Shown in pieces: positions 47,755-57,729 of a stretch of DNA of 64,000 bases. The notes beneath the pieces are model-generated. The model ran no database searches, was not told where the DNA came from, and was given only the letters and a program-made list of their open reading frames with translations. This stretch comes from Alphaproteobacteria bacterium (GTDB lineage Bacteria; Pseudomonadota; Alphaproteobacteria; Rhodobacterales; Rhodobacteraceae): the NCBI GenBank assembly GCA_030424865.1, contig JAUHVR010000018.1:53619-117618 (forward strand). The letters are read 5' to 3'. Positions within the stretch are counted from its first letter, which is position 1. Each line of letters opens with the position of its first letter. The translations under genes were made by a program, and so were the position numbers.

Positions 47755-49161
47755 ATGTCCCCCAAAACGCTTTATGACAAGATCTGGGATGCGCATGTCG
47801 CGCATGAGGCCGAGGATGGCACCTGCTTGCTCTACATCGACCGGCACCTTGTACACGAGGTGACCAGCCCGCAGGCCTTTGAAGGGCTGCGCATGGCGGG
47901 CCGCAAGGTGCGCGCGCCGGAAAAGACCATCGCCGTGCCGGATCACAACGTGCCGACGACCGCTGGCCGGGAAAACCCCGACCAGATGCCCGAAGACAGC
48001 CGCATCCAGGTGGCCGCGCTGGATCAGAACGCCAAGGACTTTGGCATTCACTATTATCCCGTGTCCGACATCCGTCAGGGCATCGTGCACATCGTCGGCC
48101 CCGAACAGGGCTGGACCCTGCCCGGCATGACCGTGGTCTGCGGTGACAGCCACACCGCGACCCACGGCGCGTTTGGCGCTCTGGCCCACGGCATCGGCAC
48201 CTCCGAGGTGGAACACGTTCTGGCCACCCAGACGCTGATCCAGAAGAAGTCCAAGAACATGAAGGTCGAGATCACCGGCAAGCTGAAGCCGGGTGTGACC
48301 GCCAAGGACATCACTCTGGCCGTGATCGGCGAAACCGGCACCGCCGGCGGCACCGGTTACGTGATCGAGTACTGCGGCGAGGCGATCCGCGATCTGTCGA
48401 TGGAAGGTCGGATGACCGTCTGCAACATGGCAATCGAAGGCGGCGCCCGCGCCGGTCTGATCGCGCCGGACGAAAAGACCTTTGCCTATGTCAACGGCCG
48501 CCCGCACGCGCCCAAAGGCGCCCAGTGGGAAGCTGCGCTTGACTGGTGGAAGACGCTTTACACCGACGAAGGCGCGCATTTCGACAAGGTTGTCACGCTC
48601 AAGGGCGAAGACATCGAACCCGTCGTGACCTGGGGCACCTCGCCCGAGGATGTGCTGCCGATCACGGCCACCGTGCCCGCGCCCGAAGACTTTGAGGGTG
48701 GCAAGGTCGAAGCGGCCCGCCGCTCGATCGAGTACATGGGCCTGACCCCGGGTCAGAAGCTGTCGGACATCGAGATCGACACGGTCTTTATCGGATCCTG
48801 CACCAACGGCCGGATCGAAGATCTGCGCGCCGCGGCCGAGATCGTCAAAGGCAAGAAGATCAGCGTGAAACGCGCGATGGTCGTGCCGGGCTCGGGTCTT
48901 GTACGGGCCCAGGCCGAGGAGGAAGGGCTGGCGGATGTCTTCCGCGAAGCCGGATTTGAATGGCGTCTTGCCGGGTGTTCCATGTGTCTTGCCATGAACC
49001 CCGACCAGCTTGCGCCCGAGGAACGTTGTGCGGCCACATCCAACCGCAACTTCGAAGGCCGTCAAGGCTATAAAGGCCGGACCCACCTTGTCTCTCCTGC
49101 CATGGCGGCAGCGGCGGCGGTGACCGGGAAATTAACGGATGTCAGGGAGTTGATGACATGA
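47755..49161 (+). CDS. leuC: 3-isopropylmalate dehydratase large subunit
   Basis: A 468-residue aconitase-family subunit. The 4Fe-4S cluster cysteines are in [13 protein letters not shown] and [12 protein letters not shown]. The active-site patterns [20 protein letters not shown] and [13 protein letters not shown] are present. With LeuD it isomerises 2- to 3-isopropylmalate in leucine synthesis. The ATG at 47755 follows AGGGGAGAGG. Its last codons overlap the ATG of the small lipoprotein gene. Confidence 0.98.
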   Translation: MSPKTLYDKIWDAHVAHEAEDGTCLLYIDRHLVHEVTSPQAFEGLRMAGRKVRAPEKTIAVPDHNVPTTAGRENPDQMPEDSRIQVAALDQNAKDFGIHYYPVSDIRQGIVHIVGPEQGWTLPGMTVVCGDSHTATHGAFGALAHGIGTSEVEHVLATQTLIQKKSKNMKVEITGKLKPGVTAKDITLAVIGETGTAGGTGYVIEYCGEAIRDLSMEGRMTVCNMAIEGGARAGLIAPDEKTFAYVNGRPHAPKGAQWEAALDWWKTLYTDEGAHFDKVVTLKGEDIEPVVTWGTSPEDVLPITATVPAPEDFEGGKVEAARRSIEYMGLTPGQKLSDIEIDTVFIGSCTNGRIEDLRAAAEIVKGKKISVKRAMVVPGSGLVRAQAEEEGLADVFREAGFEWRLAGCSMCLAMNPDQLAPEERCAATSNRNFEGRQGYKGRTHLVSPAMAAAAAVTGKLTDVRELMT

Positions 49162-49415
49162 AGAAGCTGATTTTTGCTGTTCCTTTTCTGGTGCTTGCAG
49201 CCTGTGAAACCACCATGGAAGCGGACAGCAGCGGTGGCCCCGCCCCGGCTGTTGCTGACGGTGGCGACCTGAACGGCACCTATGATCCTTCGGTCACAAC
49301 TGCCGAGCAGGTCAAGGAAGCGGTCCGTGCGCAATGTGCCAGCGGCAGCATCAAACACTACGTTGAAGGCCCGGGTGACGGCGGCATGATGGTCTATACG
49401 GCGCGCTGCGTCTGA
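49158..49415 (+). CDS. small putative lipoprotein
   Basis: An 85-residue protein with a signal peptide and lipobox ([16 protein letters not shown], Cys16). The mature part is short, with two cysteines (in RAQCASG and at the penultimate position) that could form a disulfide, and the end VYTARCV. It overlaps leuC by four bases (ATGA) and is therefore cotranscribed with it. No function is recognised. Confidence 0.8.
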   Translation: MKKLIFAVPFLVLAACETTMEADSSGGPAPAVADGGDLNGTYDPSVTTAEQVKEAVRAQCASGSIKHYVEGPGDGGMMVYTARCV

Positions 49416-49466
49416 TCCATCTCGTCTGAAATCGGTGCCTTCGCGGGTTAGATCGCGAGGCTTTCC

Positions 49467-50258
49467 ATGTCCCTTCCCGCTGTCGCCAGCCTTTGGATTG
49501 GCGCTGAACTTGGGTGGCTGCACAAGCTGTGCCTTGCCAGCTTTGTACGGCATGGGCATGAGGTCACGCTGTTCTATGCGGGCACCGATACGGCACCTTT
49601 GGTGCCGGATGGTGTGAAAACCAGCCCTGCAGCGGCGGTCTGGGACCCCGCTGCCTTTGGGCATGGGGATGCGCCTGCCTCGATGGTGTCGGACCTCTTT
49701 CGTCTCTATCTGCTGAAACAGACAGAGATGATGTGGATCGACACCGACGTGCTATGCGTCCGGCCCCTGCCGGACGATCCCTGGCACATCGGGCGGGAAC
49801 ATGGAGGCAACGTCAACGGCGCGATCCTGCGGCTTCCAAAGACCTCGTCGACGCTGACCAAGCTGATGACCTGGTTCGAAGATCCGGAATGGATCCCGCC
49901 CTGGCTGAACGACCGCCAGCAGGCCAAGGTCGCGCAGGAACCACTGGGCAAGCGGCTGGAACGGGCGTTCAAGCTGGATCGCCCGGTCGTGGGCCCCAAG
50001 GCGCTGAAACACACGATCAAGGCCGAGGGAGAGGCGCAGCACCTGCGCACGCCCGACGTCTACTACCCCGTGCGCGGCGTCTATGCAGATGTGTTCTTTA
50101 ACCCCACGGGCGGTGTCGAGGGCAGCCTGACACCCAAGACGCTGACCGTGCATCTGTACGCCTCGATGCTGCGTGCCTTTCACACCAACCACATGCCGCC
50201 CCCCGGCAGCTTCATCGCAAAATACGCGCGAGAGCTAGAGTTCGACATCCAACTCTGA
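49467..50258 (+). CDS. glycosyltransferase-like protein with DXD motif
   Basis: A 263-residue protein. The stretch [20 protein letters not shown] leads to D-T-D in [13 protein letters not shown], the metal/nucleotide-sugar motif of glycosyltransferase families 32 and related (Gly_transf_sug), and the C-terminal half contains a HLYASMLR segment. No signal peptide is visible. It lies between leuC and leuD in the same orientation, about 50 bases from the lipoprotein gene and 28 from leuD, so it is probably cotranscribed although unrelated to leucine synthesis. The acceptor is unknown. Confidence 0.75.
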   Translation: MSLPAVASLWIGAELGWLHKLCLASFVRHGHEVTLFYAGTDTAPLVPDGVKTSPAAAVWDPAAFGHGDAPASMVSDLFRLYLLKQTEMMWIDTDVLCVRPLPDDPWHIGREHGGNVNGAILRLPKTSSTLTKLMTWFEDPEWIPPWLNDRQQAKVAQEPLGKRLERAFKLDRPVVGPKALKHTIKAEGEAQHLRTPDVYYPVRGVYADVFFNPTGGVEGSLTPKTLTVHLYASMLRAFHTNHMPPPGSFIAKYARELEFDIQL

Positions 50259-50286
50259 CCGCGCCACATATCTTAGGAGATCCGTC

Positions 50287-50892
50287 ATGGACAAATTCGA
50301 AAAACTCACCGGGATCGCGGCGCCACTGCCGCTGGTCAACATCGACACCGATATGATCATCCCCAAGCAGTTCCTGAAAACCATCAAACGCTCGGGCCTG
50401 GGTGCAAACCTCTTTGACGAGATGCGTTTTGACCGCGAAGGCAACGAGATCGCCGATTTCGTGCTGAACCAACCGGCTTACCGCGAGGCCGAGATCCTTG
50501 TGGCGGGCGACAACTTTGGCTGCGGCTCGTCGCGTGAACACGCCCCCTGGGCGCTGAAGGATTTTGGCATCAAGGCCGTCGTCTCGACCTCGTTTGCCGA
50601 CATTTTCTACAACAACTGCTTCAAGAACGGCATCCTGCCCATCGTGCTGCCGCAAGAGGCCGTCGACGTGCTGATGAAGGACGCCGAGAAAGGCGCCAAC
50701 GCGCGGATGACCGTGGACCTCGAGGCACAGACCGTGACCTCGTCGGATGGCGAAAGCTTCAGCTTCGAAGTGGACAGCTTCAAGAAGCACTGCTTGCTGG
50801 AAGGTCTCGATGACATCGGTCTGTCGATGGAAAAGGCAAGCTCGATCGACGCCTTCGAGGCGCAGGCCGCGCAAAGCCGCCCCTGGGTCTGA
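50287..50892 (+). CDS. leuD: 3-isopropylmalate dehydratase small subunit
   Basis: A 201-residue LeuD. The swivelling domain motifs [16 protein letters not shown] and [20 protein letters not shown] are clear, and the C-terminus is complete. It pairs with LeuC (47,755) but is separated from it by two unrelated genes. AGGAGA precedes the ATG, and a strong terminator follows. Confidence 0.97.
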   Translation: MDKFEKLTGIAAPLPLVNIDTDMIIPKQFLKTIKRSGLGANLFDEMRFDREGNEIADFVLNQPAYREAEILVAGDNFGCGSSREHAPWALKDFGIKAVVSTSFADIFYNNCFKNGILPIVLPQEAVDVLMKDAEKGANARMTVDLEAQTVTSSDGESFSFEVDSFKKHCLLEGLDDIGLSMEKASSIDAFEAQAAQSRPWV

Positions 50893-50900
50893 CCCCTTTG

Positions 50901-50931
50901 AAAACGCCCCGGCCCGCGCCGGGGCGTTTTT
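50901..50931 (+). terminator. Rho-independent terminator after leuD
   Basis: A 13-base perfect stem (AAAACGCCCCGGC / GCCGGGGCGTTTT) with a 4-base loop and trailing T. It ends the leuC-leuD transcript and also faces the converging small gene at 50950. Confidence 0.95.
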
Positions 50932-50949
50932 CTATGCAGCGGTGATCAT

Positions 50950-51207
50950 TCAGATGAACGGTTGCTCGTCCGTTTCGTGAAAGATCAGGCTGCCAAGCGC
51001 GGTGACAACGGCGCCGTCTTTGTTTTTCATCGCGGCATTCAATTCGAAATCAACATGGCCGATCCCGGCATGGGCGTCGATCCACGCCATGAAGGTGCGC
51101 ATGATCCGCACCGGCGTCTGAGACATCAGATCCTCTGGCGCTTCGAACATGTGAACCCCTTCTGCATCCCTTGCTCCGTGCATCAGGGTGGCTTTGTACA
51201 AGGCCAT
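50950..51207 (-). CDS. conserved-looking protein of unknown function
   Basis: An 85-residue protein starting MALYKATLMHGARDAEGVHM. GGAGGA nine bases upstream fixes the start at 51207; an in-frame start 60 bases earlier lacks such a signal. It contains APEDLMSQTPVRIMRTFMAW and ends EQPFI. The fold looks mixed alpha/beta without signal peptide or transmembrane segment. I do not recognise the family. Confidence 0.7.
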   Translation of the reverse strand: MALYKATLMHGARDAEGVHMFEAPEDLMSQTPVRIMRTFMAWIDAHAGIGHVDFELNAAMKNKDGAVVTALGSLIFHETDEQPFI

Positions 51208-51398
51208 GGATTGTCCTCCCCATCGATCATCGCGTTTCCCGGACAGGTTAAACGCGAGACCTGACAAAACGACAATGCCCTAAAGCGTTGGCGCGATGAC
51301 CAACACTCGGGGCAATCCCGCGTTCAGTCGATGTCAAAACCGTGCGTTTCGCATGCGTGGACAGTTAACCACCACTGGGCGAGCCCGCTTGGGCCACA

Positions 51399-51513
51399 CA
51401 ACAATCGCGCCACAATATATTGTTGTATTCCATAGGCTTGCCGCAAGACTGCTCTGAAATTGGTGCAATCGCGCACCAGTTTTGCCCCCAAAAAGCCTCA
51501 AAGGTTATCCACA
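51399..51513. promoter_or_regulatory. AT-rich palindromes and a DnaA-box match in a long intergenic region
   Basis: The 446 bases between 51208 and 51653 hold no gene I can support. Within them: CAACAAT...ATTGTTG (51399-51425) enclosing the perfect palindrome ACAATATATTGT (51412-51423), which resembles an NrdR-box core; a hairpin TGGTGC-AATCGC-GCACCA (51461-51478) followed by GTTTT; and TTATCCACA (51505-51513), identical to the consensus DnaA box. Only one NrdR-like site is visible and no ribonucleotide reductase gene is adjacent, so its role is open. Confidence 0.35.
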
Positions 51514-51653
51514 TTGGGCGTCGGGCTTGAGACACGTCACGAAAAAGGGCAGAAATTAGGCAAGACTGAGGCAGCTTGCCATAATTGGCATAAATCCAAC
51601 GGAACAAGTTCGCGGCAACGAATCGCGACGCTCCGGTGACGAAGGGTAGAGAC

Positions 51654-52499
51654 GTGATCTTGCGAATGCTCAGCGCGGGTGTGCGAGCCATTCTTGTGGC
51701 TTTGCTCATTGCGATGCCAGCACTGTTTCTGCCCTCGGTCGCAGCTGACCTTGGCCAGATCATTGCTCTGGCGGCACTGCTGGGTGCCCTTCTGACCTTT
51801 GTCGAATACTCCAGCGTCTATCCCAGCCTGATCGATTTCCGCAGCGCACCACCTTTCAACCGCTTGCGGTTCGGTGCCTTCTTTCTGGCCGTCGGCGCGA
51901 TGACATTGATCTGCCGCGGCACCGTCTTTCCCTCTGCCGCATCGCAGGCTGTCGCAGCACTGGGCCACATCGCCAGCGGCCTGCTGGATGTGCCCTTTTC
52001 GCCGGTGCGCCTGCTGCTGTTGGTCCTGCCCGAGGACGCCCCCACGCAGACCGTGACGCTGCTGCGCTATTGCGCCGGTGTGACGCTGACCATCGGGATC
52101 GTCACCCTGTTTGTCTTCGGCATCCTTGTGCGGCTTTTCAACTGGCCCCTGTCCCGCGGCGCTTTCAACTTCTGGGTCAACCTGCCGATGTTCGAGCCGA
52201 CCACCGGAGGGGACGTCATCGAGCGCCTCAAGCGTGAGGCGGCTGTTAACATCGTGTTAGGCAGCCTTCTGCCATTCTTGGTGCCAGCGGTGCTCAAGGT
52301 GGTGTCCGAATTCTTTGTGCCCATCACCTTTGCAGAGCATCACCCGTTGATCTGGATGGTGGCAGCATGGGGACTGATCCCGGTAAGCATGATCATGCGC
52401 GGCATCGCACTGTTGCGCATCGCCGACATTGTCGAAGCCAAGCGCAAGCGCGCCTATGCGGCGGCACAACACGAAGACGATGGCTTGCAGGTGGCCTGA
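51654..52499 (+). CDS. multi-pass membrane protein of unknown function
   Basis: A 281-residue protein with about six hydrophobic segments (near residues 8-28, 32-55, 70-90, 138-162, 197-222 and 228-250) and a basic C-terminal tail (EAKRKRAYAAAQ). I chose the GTG at 51654 because GGGTAGAGAC precedes it; a GTG 18 bases upstream has no ribosome-binding site. No transporter or enzyme motif is recognised. It runs into the next gene with a CTGA overlap, so the two are probably an operon. Confidence 0.75.
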   Translation: MILRMLSAGVRAILVALLIAMPALFLPSVAADLGQIIALAALLGALLTFVEYSSVYPSLIDFRSAPPFNRLRFGAFFLAVGAMTLICRGTVFPSAASQAVAALGHIASGLLDVPFSPVRLLLLVLPEDAPTQTVTLLRYCAGVTLTIGIVTLFVFGILVRLFNWPLSRGAFNFWVNLPMFEPTTGGDVIERLKREAAVNIVLGSLLPFLVPAVLKVVSEFFVPITFAEHHPLIWMVAAWGLIPVSMIMRGIALLRIADIVEAKRKRAYAAAQHEDDGLQVA

Positions 52500-53464
52500 T
52501 CTGGCTGCTGCTGGCGGCCTGGCCAGTTCTGACGCTTGCTGAAACCCTGAGGTTTGCCACCTATCACGCCCCCTTCAGCCGCAAGGGACCGGGGGTTCTG
52601 TTGCGCGATTTGCAGGCGGGAAAGGCGCAGGATCTGACTGCGGCATTGCAGGCAATCCAAGAGGCGGATCCCGATGTGCTGCTGCTGACCCGCGTGGACT
52701 ATGACGCCGGATTGGCGACGTTGCAGGCGCTGAATGCGGACCTTGGGTTCCCGCATCTCTTTGCGCTGAAACCCAACACAGGCCTGCCCACCGGGCGCGA
52801 CATCGACGGCAATGGCAAATTGGGCGAGGCGCGGGATGCGCAGGGCTATGGCTGGTTTGCCGGTCAGGGCGGCATGGCGCTGTTGTCCAAACTTCCGATC
52901 GATGACGCCGGGGCCCGGAACCTGAGTGACCTCTTGTGGCACGAACTGCCAGACACCCTGATCGCCGCCGAGGATCCCGGGTTCGACGTGCAGCGGCTGT
53001 CGTCGTCGGGGCACTGGGTTGTTCCGCTGCGCAAAGGCGGACAAAGGATCACTCTGCTGGCCTTTGCGGCCACGCCGCCGGTCTTTGATGGGCCAGAGGA
53101 TCGCAACGGTCGACGCAACCACGATGAGATTTTGCTTTGGCGCCACCTGCTTGACGGAAAACTGGCCGCCCCCGCGCCAGAGGGCGCCTTTGTGATCCTC
53201 GGCAACGCAAACCTTGACCCCAATGGGGGTGAGGGCCTGCACGATGCGATCCGTGATTTGCTGCAAGACCCGCGCCTGCAGGACCCGGTCGGCCATCGCA
53301 ACCAGCCCACGGCCCATTGGCGCGCCAGCGGGCCGGGGCCGCTGCGGGTCAGCTACAGCCTGCCGTCCGAGGCGCTGACCGTTCAGGATGCGGGCTTGGC
53401 AGGAACGCCAAGCCCGCATCAACCGCACCTCTTGGTCTGGGTGGATGTCACGCTTGGACCGTAG
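52367..53464 (+). CDS. endonuclease/exonuclease/phosphatase-family protein, start uncertain
   Basis: A secreted or periplasmic EEP-fold protein. The hydrophobic segment GGLIWLLLAAWPVLTLAETL is a signal peptide, followed by LRFATYHAPFS, LLLTRVDYDAGL, GQGGMALLSKLPI and the C-terminal ILGNANLDP, variants of the EEP active-site strands (GDFN replaced by GNAN). The only in-frame ATG (52367) lies 133 bases inside the upstream gene and would add 43 residues of His/Arg-rich, unlikely sequence. The signal peptide itself begins near a CTG at 52496 that overlaps the upstream stop. The true start may therefore be a non-standard, coupled codon. The 3' end overlaps the converging epimerase gene by 17 bases. 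Confidence 0.75.
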   Translation: MGTDPGKHDHARHRTVAHRRHCRSQAQARLCGGTTRRRWLAGGLIWLLLAAWPVLTLAETLRFATYHAPFSRKGPGVLLRDLQAGKAQDLTAALQAIQEADPDVLLLTRVDYDAGLATLQALNADLGFPHLFALKPNTGLPTGRDIDGNGKLGEARDAQGYGWFAGQGGMALLSKLPIDDAGARNLSDLLWHELPDTLIAAEDPGFDVQRLSSSGHWVVPLRKGGQRITLLAFAATPPVFDGPEDRNGRRNHDEILLWRHLLDGKLAAPAPEGAFVILGNANLDPNGGEGLHDAIRDLLQDPRLQDPVGHRNQPTAHWRASGPGPLRVSYSLPSEALTVQDAGLAGTPSPHQPHLLVWVDVTLGP

Positions 53465-54350
53465 TGCGCTGCGCGCCTTTGGTCGGCATCTCGACATGGG
53501 CAATCGCCCGCGCAACGGCGGTGTCCAGCGGCGTCGCCCGGAACTCGGGCAAAAGCGCATCAAAGCGATCCGGTGACAACGCATGAGGTTTGCGCCAGAG
53601 ATAGCTCATCTCGGTCAGCGGCGCGGCCATGTTCCAGAACGGGCGCGCCAGGTGCATCGGCCACCAGGGCATGCGGGTCAGCCGCACCTCTTGCCCGGTC
53701 ACACGTGACAGGGCTCGGGCCAGATCTTGGCCGGTCAGGGTGTACCCGGGAAAGGGGATATCCGCGAACAGGGGCAGATCGGCGCGATCCTCGGACAGTG
53801 TCACCGCAGCCGCGGCCATATCCGGCAGATAGGCCCAGGCGTGCGGCACATTCGGATCACCGGGATAGGTAAACCGCCCGCGCGCCAGCTTCTGGATCAT
53901 GATGCGGTCAAACCAGTTGCCCGAGGGCGCGGTATCCAGGAAATCCCCGGCGCGCAGCACAATTGTGCGCACGCCTGCGTCGCGATAGGCCTGCTCCATC
54001 TCGATCCGGATGCGGCCCAAAGGGTTCCGCGCGGCATGCGGGGTCGTTTCGTCAAAGATCGACGGTGCCTCTTGTCCAAAGACATAGACGTTGCCGGGGA
54101 TCAGAACCGCCGCACCTGTGGCCTGCGCCGCCGCGATGACCTGGGCGGTGAGCCTGGGCACCTCGCGCGCCCAGTCCGGGTAAGGCGGGTTCCAGGCGTT
54201 CACGATCACATCGACCCCCTGCGCCGCCTCGGCCAGCACGTCGGTCCTTCGATCGAAGGACCGCACAGCCCAACCCGCGTTCCAGAACGCCTCGGCGGCG
54301 TTGCGGCCAAACCGGCCATGTGCGCCAAGGACAAGAACTGTTCCAACCAT
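53448..54350 (-). CDS. NAD(P)-dependent epimerase/dehydratase-like protein
   Basis: A 300-residue extended-SDR/NmrA-like protein. The cofactor motif is VLVLGAHGRFGRNAAEAF near the N-terminus, with SFDRR ending strand 2. LIPGNVYVFG resembles the region of the catalytic Tyr, but the YxxxK motif is not evident, so it may be an NAD(P)-binding protein rather than a classic epimerase. It is divergent from the LysR gene at 54,445, which probably controls it. Confidence 0.8.
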   Translation of the reverse strand: MVGTVLVLGAHGRFGRNAAEAFWNAGWAVRSFDRRTDVLAEAAQGVDVIVNAWNPPYPDWAREVPRLTAQVIAAAQATGAAVLIPGNVYVFGQEAPSIFDETTPHAARNPLGRIRIEMEQAYRDAGVRTIVLRAGDFLDTAPSGNWFDRIMIQKLARGRFTYPGDPNVPHAWAYLPDMAAAAVTLSEDRADLPLFADIPFPGYTLTGQDLARALSRVTGQEVRLTRMPWWPMHLARPFWNMAAPLTEMSYLWRKPHALSPDRFDALLPEFRATPLDTAVARAIAHVEMPTKGAQRTTVQA

Positions 54351-54444
54351 CTTTCCAGCTCCTCTTTGTCAGCTGGGCCGAAGCTTGCGCATTCACCCAC
54401 GATTGGGAATTGCCCGAAATCGTCGATCTGATATTCACTGTTGA

Positions 54445-55350
54445 ATGGAGAACGCCGCACAAAAATTGGACTGGGCCCTGGTCGAGGTCTTTCTGGCCGT
54501 GGCCGACACCGGGTCGCTGTCTGAAGCCGCGCGCCAGTTGGGCACCAGCCAGCCCACTGTCGGGCGGCAAATCCGCCAGATCGAGGACCAGCTTCAGGTC
54601 TCGCTCTTTCATCGCCATGCCCGCGGTTTGCAACTGACCGAGGCCGGGGCAGCCCTGCGCCCCCATGCCCGCGCCATGCGCGAAGCCGCCTTTGCGCTGG
54701 GGCTCGCGGCCGCAGGCCAGTCGGACCAGATGTCGGGCACGGTGCGGATCACCGCCAGCGAGGCGGCCTCGGTCTACCACCTGCCCGCGATCATCGCGCA
54801 GCTTCGGCAGGACGCGCCCGAGATCTCGGTCGAGCTTGTGCCCTCGGACACCTCGGAAAACCTGCTGTTCCGAGAGGCCGACATCGCGGTGCGCATGTTC
54901 CGATCGGAACAGCTGGACATCATCACCAAGTATCTGGGTGAGATTACACTGGGGATGTTCGCCGCCGAATCCTATGTCGCGCGCAAGGGCATTCCGCAGG
55001 GGTTCGAGGATCTGGCCCATCACGATCTGGTCGGCTACGACCGCAGCACGGCCATCATCGATGGCATGCGCGAGCTTGGGTTCCCCGCCACGCGCGAGAT
55101 GTTCGGCGTGCGATGCGACGACAACATCGCCTATTGGGAGCTGATCCGCGCTGGCTGTGGCATCGGTTTTGGACAAGAGTGCCTGGGGCAACAGGATCCC
55201 GCTTTGGTGCAACTGCCAACCGACTTCCCGATGCCGACAATCCCGGTCTGGCTGGCCGCGCACGAGGCCATGCGGCACACCCCGCGCATTCGCCGGGTCT
55301 GGGAGGCGCTCGAGGCCAGTCTGATGCCCCTGATCACCCGCCCCCATTGA
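54445..55350 (+). CDS. LysR-family transcriptional regulator
   Basis: A 301-residue LysR protein. The helix-turn-helix is in WALVEVFLAVADTGSLSEAA, then QPTVGRQIRQIEDQLQVSLF; the effector domain starts near residue 95. A palindrome ATTCA-CTGT-TGAAT (54433-54446) overlaps its own start codon, a possible autoregulatory site. No clear ribosome-binding site precedes the ATG. The divergent epimerase-like gene is the likely target. Confidence 0.9.
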   Translation: MENAAQKLDWALVEVFLAVADTGSLSEAARQLGTSQPTVGRQIRQIEDQLQVSLFHRHARGLQLTEAGAALRPHARAMREAAFALGLAAAGQSDQMSGTVRITASEAASVYHLPAIIAQLRQDAPEISVELVPSDTSENLLFREADIAVRMFRSEQLDIITKYLGEITLGMFAAESYVARKGIPQGFEDLAHHDLVGYDRSTAIIDGMRELGFPATREMFGVRCDDNIAYWELIRAGCGIGFGQECLGQQDPALVQLPTDFPMPTIPVWLAAHEAMRHTPRIRRVWEALEASLMPLITRPH

Positions 55351-55406
55351 CCCCCCTGCCCCTGCACGCTAGGCCCTGACCAACGCAAATTCAGGAGTCT
55401 CGCCCC

Positions 55407-56510
55407 ATGTCCAACCCTTCGCTTCTTATCCTGCCCGGTGACGGCATCGGCCCCGAGGTCATGGCCGAGGTCCGCAAGATCATCGACTGGTACGGCGCCA
55501 AGCGGGACATGGCCTTTGACGTGAGCGAGGATCTGGTCGGCGGTGCGGCCTATGACGCACACGGCACGCCGCTGCACGACGACACCATGGCCAAGGCGCA
55601 AGAGGTCGACGCCGTGCTGCTGGGCGCCGTTGGCGGCCCGAAGTACGACAACCTGGACTTCAGCGTGAAACCCGAACGTGGGCTGCTGCGCCTGCGCAAG
55701 GAAATGGACCTGTTCGCCAACCTGCGCCCCGCACAGTGCTTTGACGCTCTGGCCGACTTCAGCTCGTTGAAGAAAGACGTGGTCGCGGGACTTGATATCA
55801 TGATCGTGCGCGAGCTGACCTCGGGCATCTATTTCGGCGAGCCGCGCGGCATCATCGAAGAGGGCAACGAGCGTGTGGGCATCAACACCCAGCGCTACAC
55901 CGAGTCAGAGATTGACCGTGTCGCCCGCAACGCCTTTGAACTGGCGATGCGCCGCAACAAAAAGCTGTGCTCGATGGAAAAGGCCAATGTCATGGAATCG
56001 GGCATTCTGTGGCGCGAGGTCGTGACCGAGGTGTCGAAGGACTACCCCGAGGTCGAACTCAGCCACATGTACGCCGACGCTGGTGCCATGCAGCTGTGCC
56101 GCTGGCCCAAGCAGTTCGACGTGATCGTGACCGACAACCTGTTCGGCGACCTGCTGTCGGACGCGGCGGCGATGCTGACCGGCTCGCTTGGCATGCTGCC
56201 TTCGGCCTCGCTTGGTGCGCCGATGGCCAATGGCCGTCCCAAGGCGATGTACGAACCTGTCCACGGCTCGGCCCCCGACATCGCGGGTCAGGGCAAGGCC
56301 AACCCGATCGCCTGTATCCTCAGCTTCGCCATGGCGCTGCGCTATTCCTTCGACCAGGGCGCCGAGGCCGACCGCCTGGAAGCGGCGATCGAAAAGGTGC
56401 TGGCCGATGGTGCACGCACCGCGGACCTGCTGGGCGAAGAAGGCGCGACACCCATTTCGACCTCAGAGATGGGTGATGCCATCGTCGCGGCGCTGGACGA
56501 AAGCCTGTAA
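55407..56510 (+). CDS. leuB: 3-isopropylmalate dehydrogenase
   Basis: A 367-residue beta-decarboxylating dehydrogenase. Visible are [28 protein letters not shown], the [14 protein letters not shown] substrate loop and the NAD-binding [20 protein letters not shown]. It oxidises 3-isopropylmalate in leucine synthesis, completing the step after LeuCD. The start follows TCAGGAGTC. A strong terminator follows. Confidence 0.98.
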   Translation: MSNPSLLILPGDGIGPEVMAEVRKIIDWYGAKRDMAFDVSEDLVGGAAYDAHGTPLHDDTMAKAQEVDAVLLGAVGGPKYDNLDFSVKPERGLLRLRKEMDLFANLRPAQCFDALADFSSLKKDVVAGLDIMIVRELTSGIYFGEPRGIIEEGNERVGINTQRYTESEIDRVARNAFELAMRRNKKLCSMEKANVMESGILWREVVTEVSKDYPEVELSHMYADAGAMQLCRWPKQFDVIVTDNLFGDLLSDAAAMLTGSLGMLPSASLGAPMANGRPKAMYEPVHGSAPDIAGQGKANPIACILSFAMALRYSFDQGAEADRLEAAIEKVLADGARTADLLGEEGATPISTSEMGDAIVAALDESL

Positions 56511-56538
56511 TCCAGGTCTCAAGACACAGAAAAGATCG

Positions 56539-56568
56539 AAGCGGCAGGGCACCCTGCCGCTTTTTTTT
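56539..56568 (+). terminator. Rho-independent terminator after leuB
   Basis: A GC stem (GCGGCAGGG / CCCTGCCGC) followed by eight T. It lies 29 bases after the leuB stop. Confidence 0.95.
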
Positions 56569-56697
56569 GCACGTGGGTGGCGATGCGAGCCTGCCTGCAG
56601 CCACAATGCAGCTATGAACAAATATCAAGGCACCCCCGATTGACGTGGGGTCCGGATTGGGGCAACGCTTGCGCTAACACGCAAACTCCGTGATCCC

Positions 56698-57672
56698 ATG
56701 ACAAACAATCTCAAAGGTGCGCTTCTGGCGCTGACCGCGTTTGGCGTATTTGCGACGTCCGACGTTATCGTGAAACTGCTTGGCGGCGCCTATTCGCCGG
56801 TCCAGATCCTGTTCTTCAGCACGCTTTTGGGCTTTCCCCTGACAGCGCTGTTGCTGATCCGCGATTCGACCGCGGGGACGCTGATCCCCGTCTACCCGGG
56901 GTGGATGTTGCTGCGCACGGGCGCGGTGACAATCACGGCCTTGTGCATTTTCTACGCGTTCTCGGTGCTTCCCCTGGCGCAGGTCTATGCGGTGATCTTT
57001 GCCATGCCGCTGTTCATCACGGTCCTGTCGATCCCGGTGCTGGGCGAAAAGGTCGGGGCCCGTCGCTGGGCCGCCGTTCTGGTCGGCCTGTGCGGGATCC
57101 TCGTGGTGCTGCGACCCGGACAGACGGACCTGCAACTGGGCCACCTTGCGGCCATCGTCGGTGCCTTTTTCGGGTCGCTTGCCTCTGTTATCGTGCGGCG
57201 CGTGCGCGCCGAGGAACGCTCGTCCGTCATCATGCTGTATCCGACCCTTGCGAACGTGATCATCATGGGCGCGCTCCTGCCGTTTTCCTATCAGCCCATG
57301 GCAGGCGCCGACCTGTTGCTGAGCGCGGTCATGGCAGCCCTGGCCTGGGGCGCAAACCTGATGTTGATTGCCGCCTACCGCAAGGGCGAGGCCGTCGTGG
57401 TCGCACCGATGCAATACTGTCAGATCCTCTGGGCAACGGTATATGGGTTCTTTTTCTTCGACGAATGGCCCGACACCTACACCTTTGTCGGCGCAGGCAT
57501 CGTCATCCTGAGCGGGGTCTACATCCTTGGCCGGGAAAGCCACCGGTCGGACGACTCCAACCGCCCGGTTTTGCGCACCCGGTCGCGGCCTGAAACCGGC
57601 ACGACACTGCGTGTCAGCCAGTTTTTGAAGACCCAGGACAAGGGCGGAAGTGCCGGCGACGATGGCCGATAA
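56698..57672 (+). CDS. EamA/DMT-family transporter
   Basis: A 324-residue membrane protein with ten hydrophobic helices arranged as two EamA repeats (the first starting ALLALTAFGVFATSDVIVKL, the second near residue 150 with LGHLAAIVGAFFGSLASVIV) and a polar C-terminal tail. Substrate is unknown; the family exports metabolites and amino acids. It is the last core gene before the tRNA-Pro and the mobile region. Confidence 0.9.
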   Translation: MTNNLKGALLALTAFGVFATSDVIVKLLGGAYSPVQILFFSTLLGFPLTALLLIRDSTAGTLIPVYPGWMLLRTGAVTITALCIFYAFSVLPLAQVYAVIFAMPLFITVLSIPVLGEKVGARRWAAVLVGLCGILVVLRPGQTDLQLGHLAAIVGAFFGSLASVIVRRVRAEERSSVIMLYPTLANVIIMGALLPFSYQPMAGADLLLSAVMAALAWGANLMLIAAYRKGEAVVVAPMQYCQILWATVYGFFFFDEWPDTYTFVGAGIVILSGVYILGRESHRSDDSNRPVLRTRSRPETGTTLRVSQFLKTQDKGGSAGDDGR

Positions 57673-57729
57673 TTCTTGTTCAGGCCCCTTGCCAAGATCG
57701 GTCGAACCCAGTACTTGGCACGACACGGT

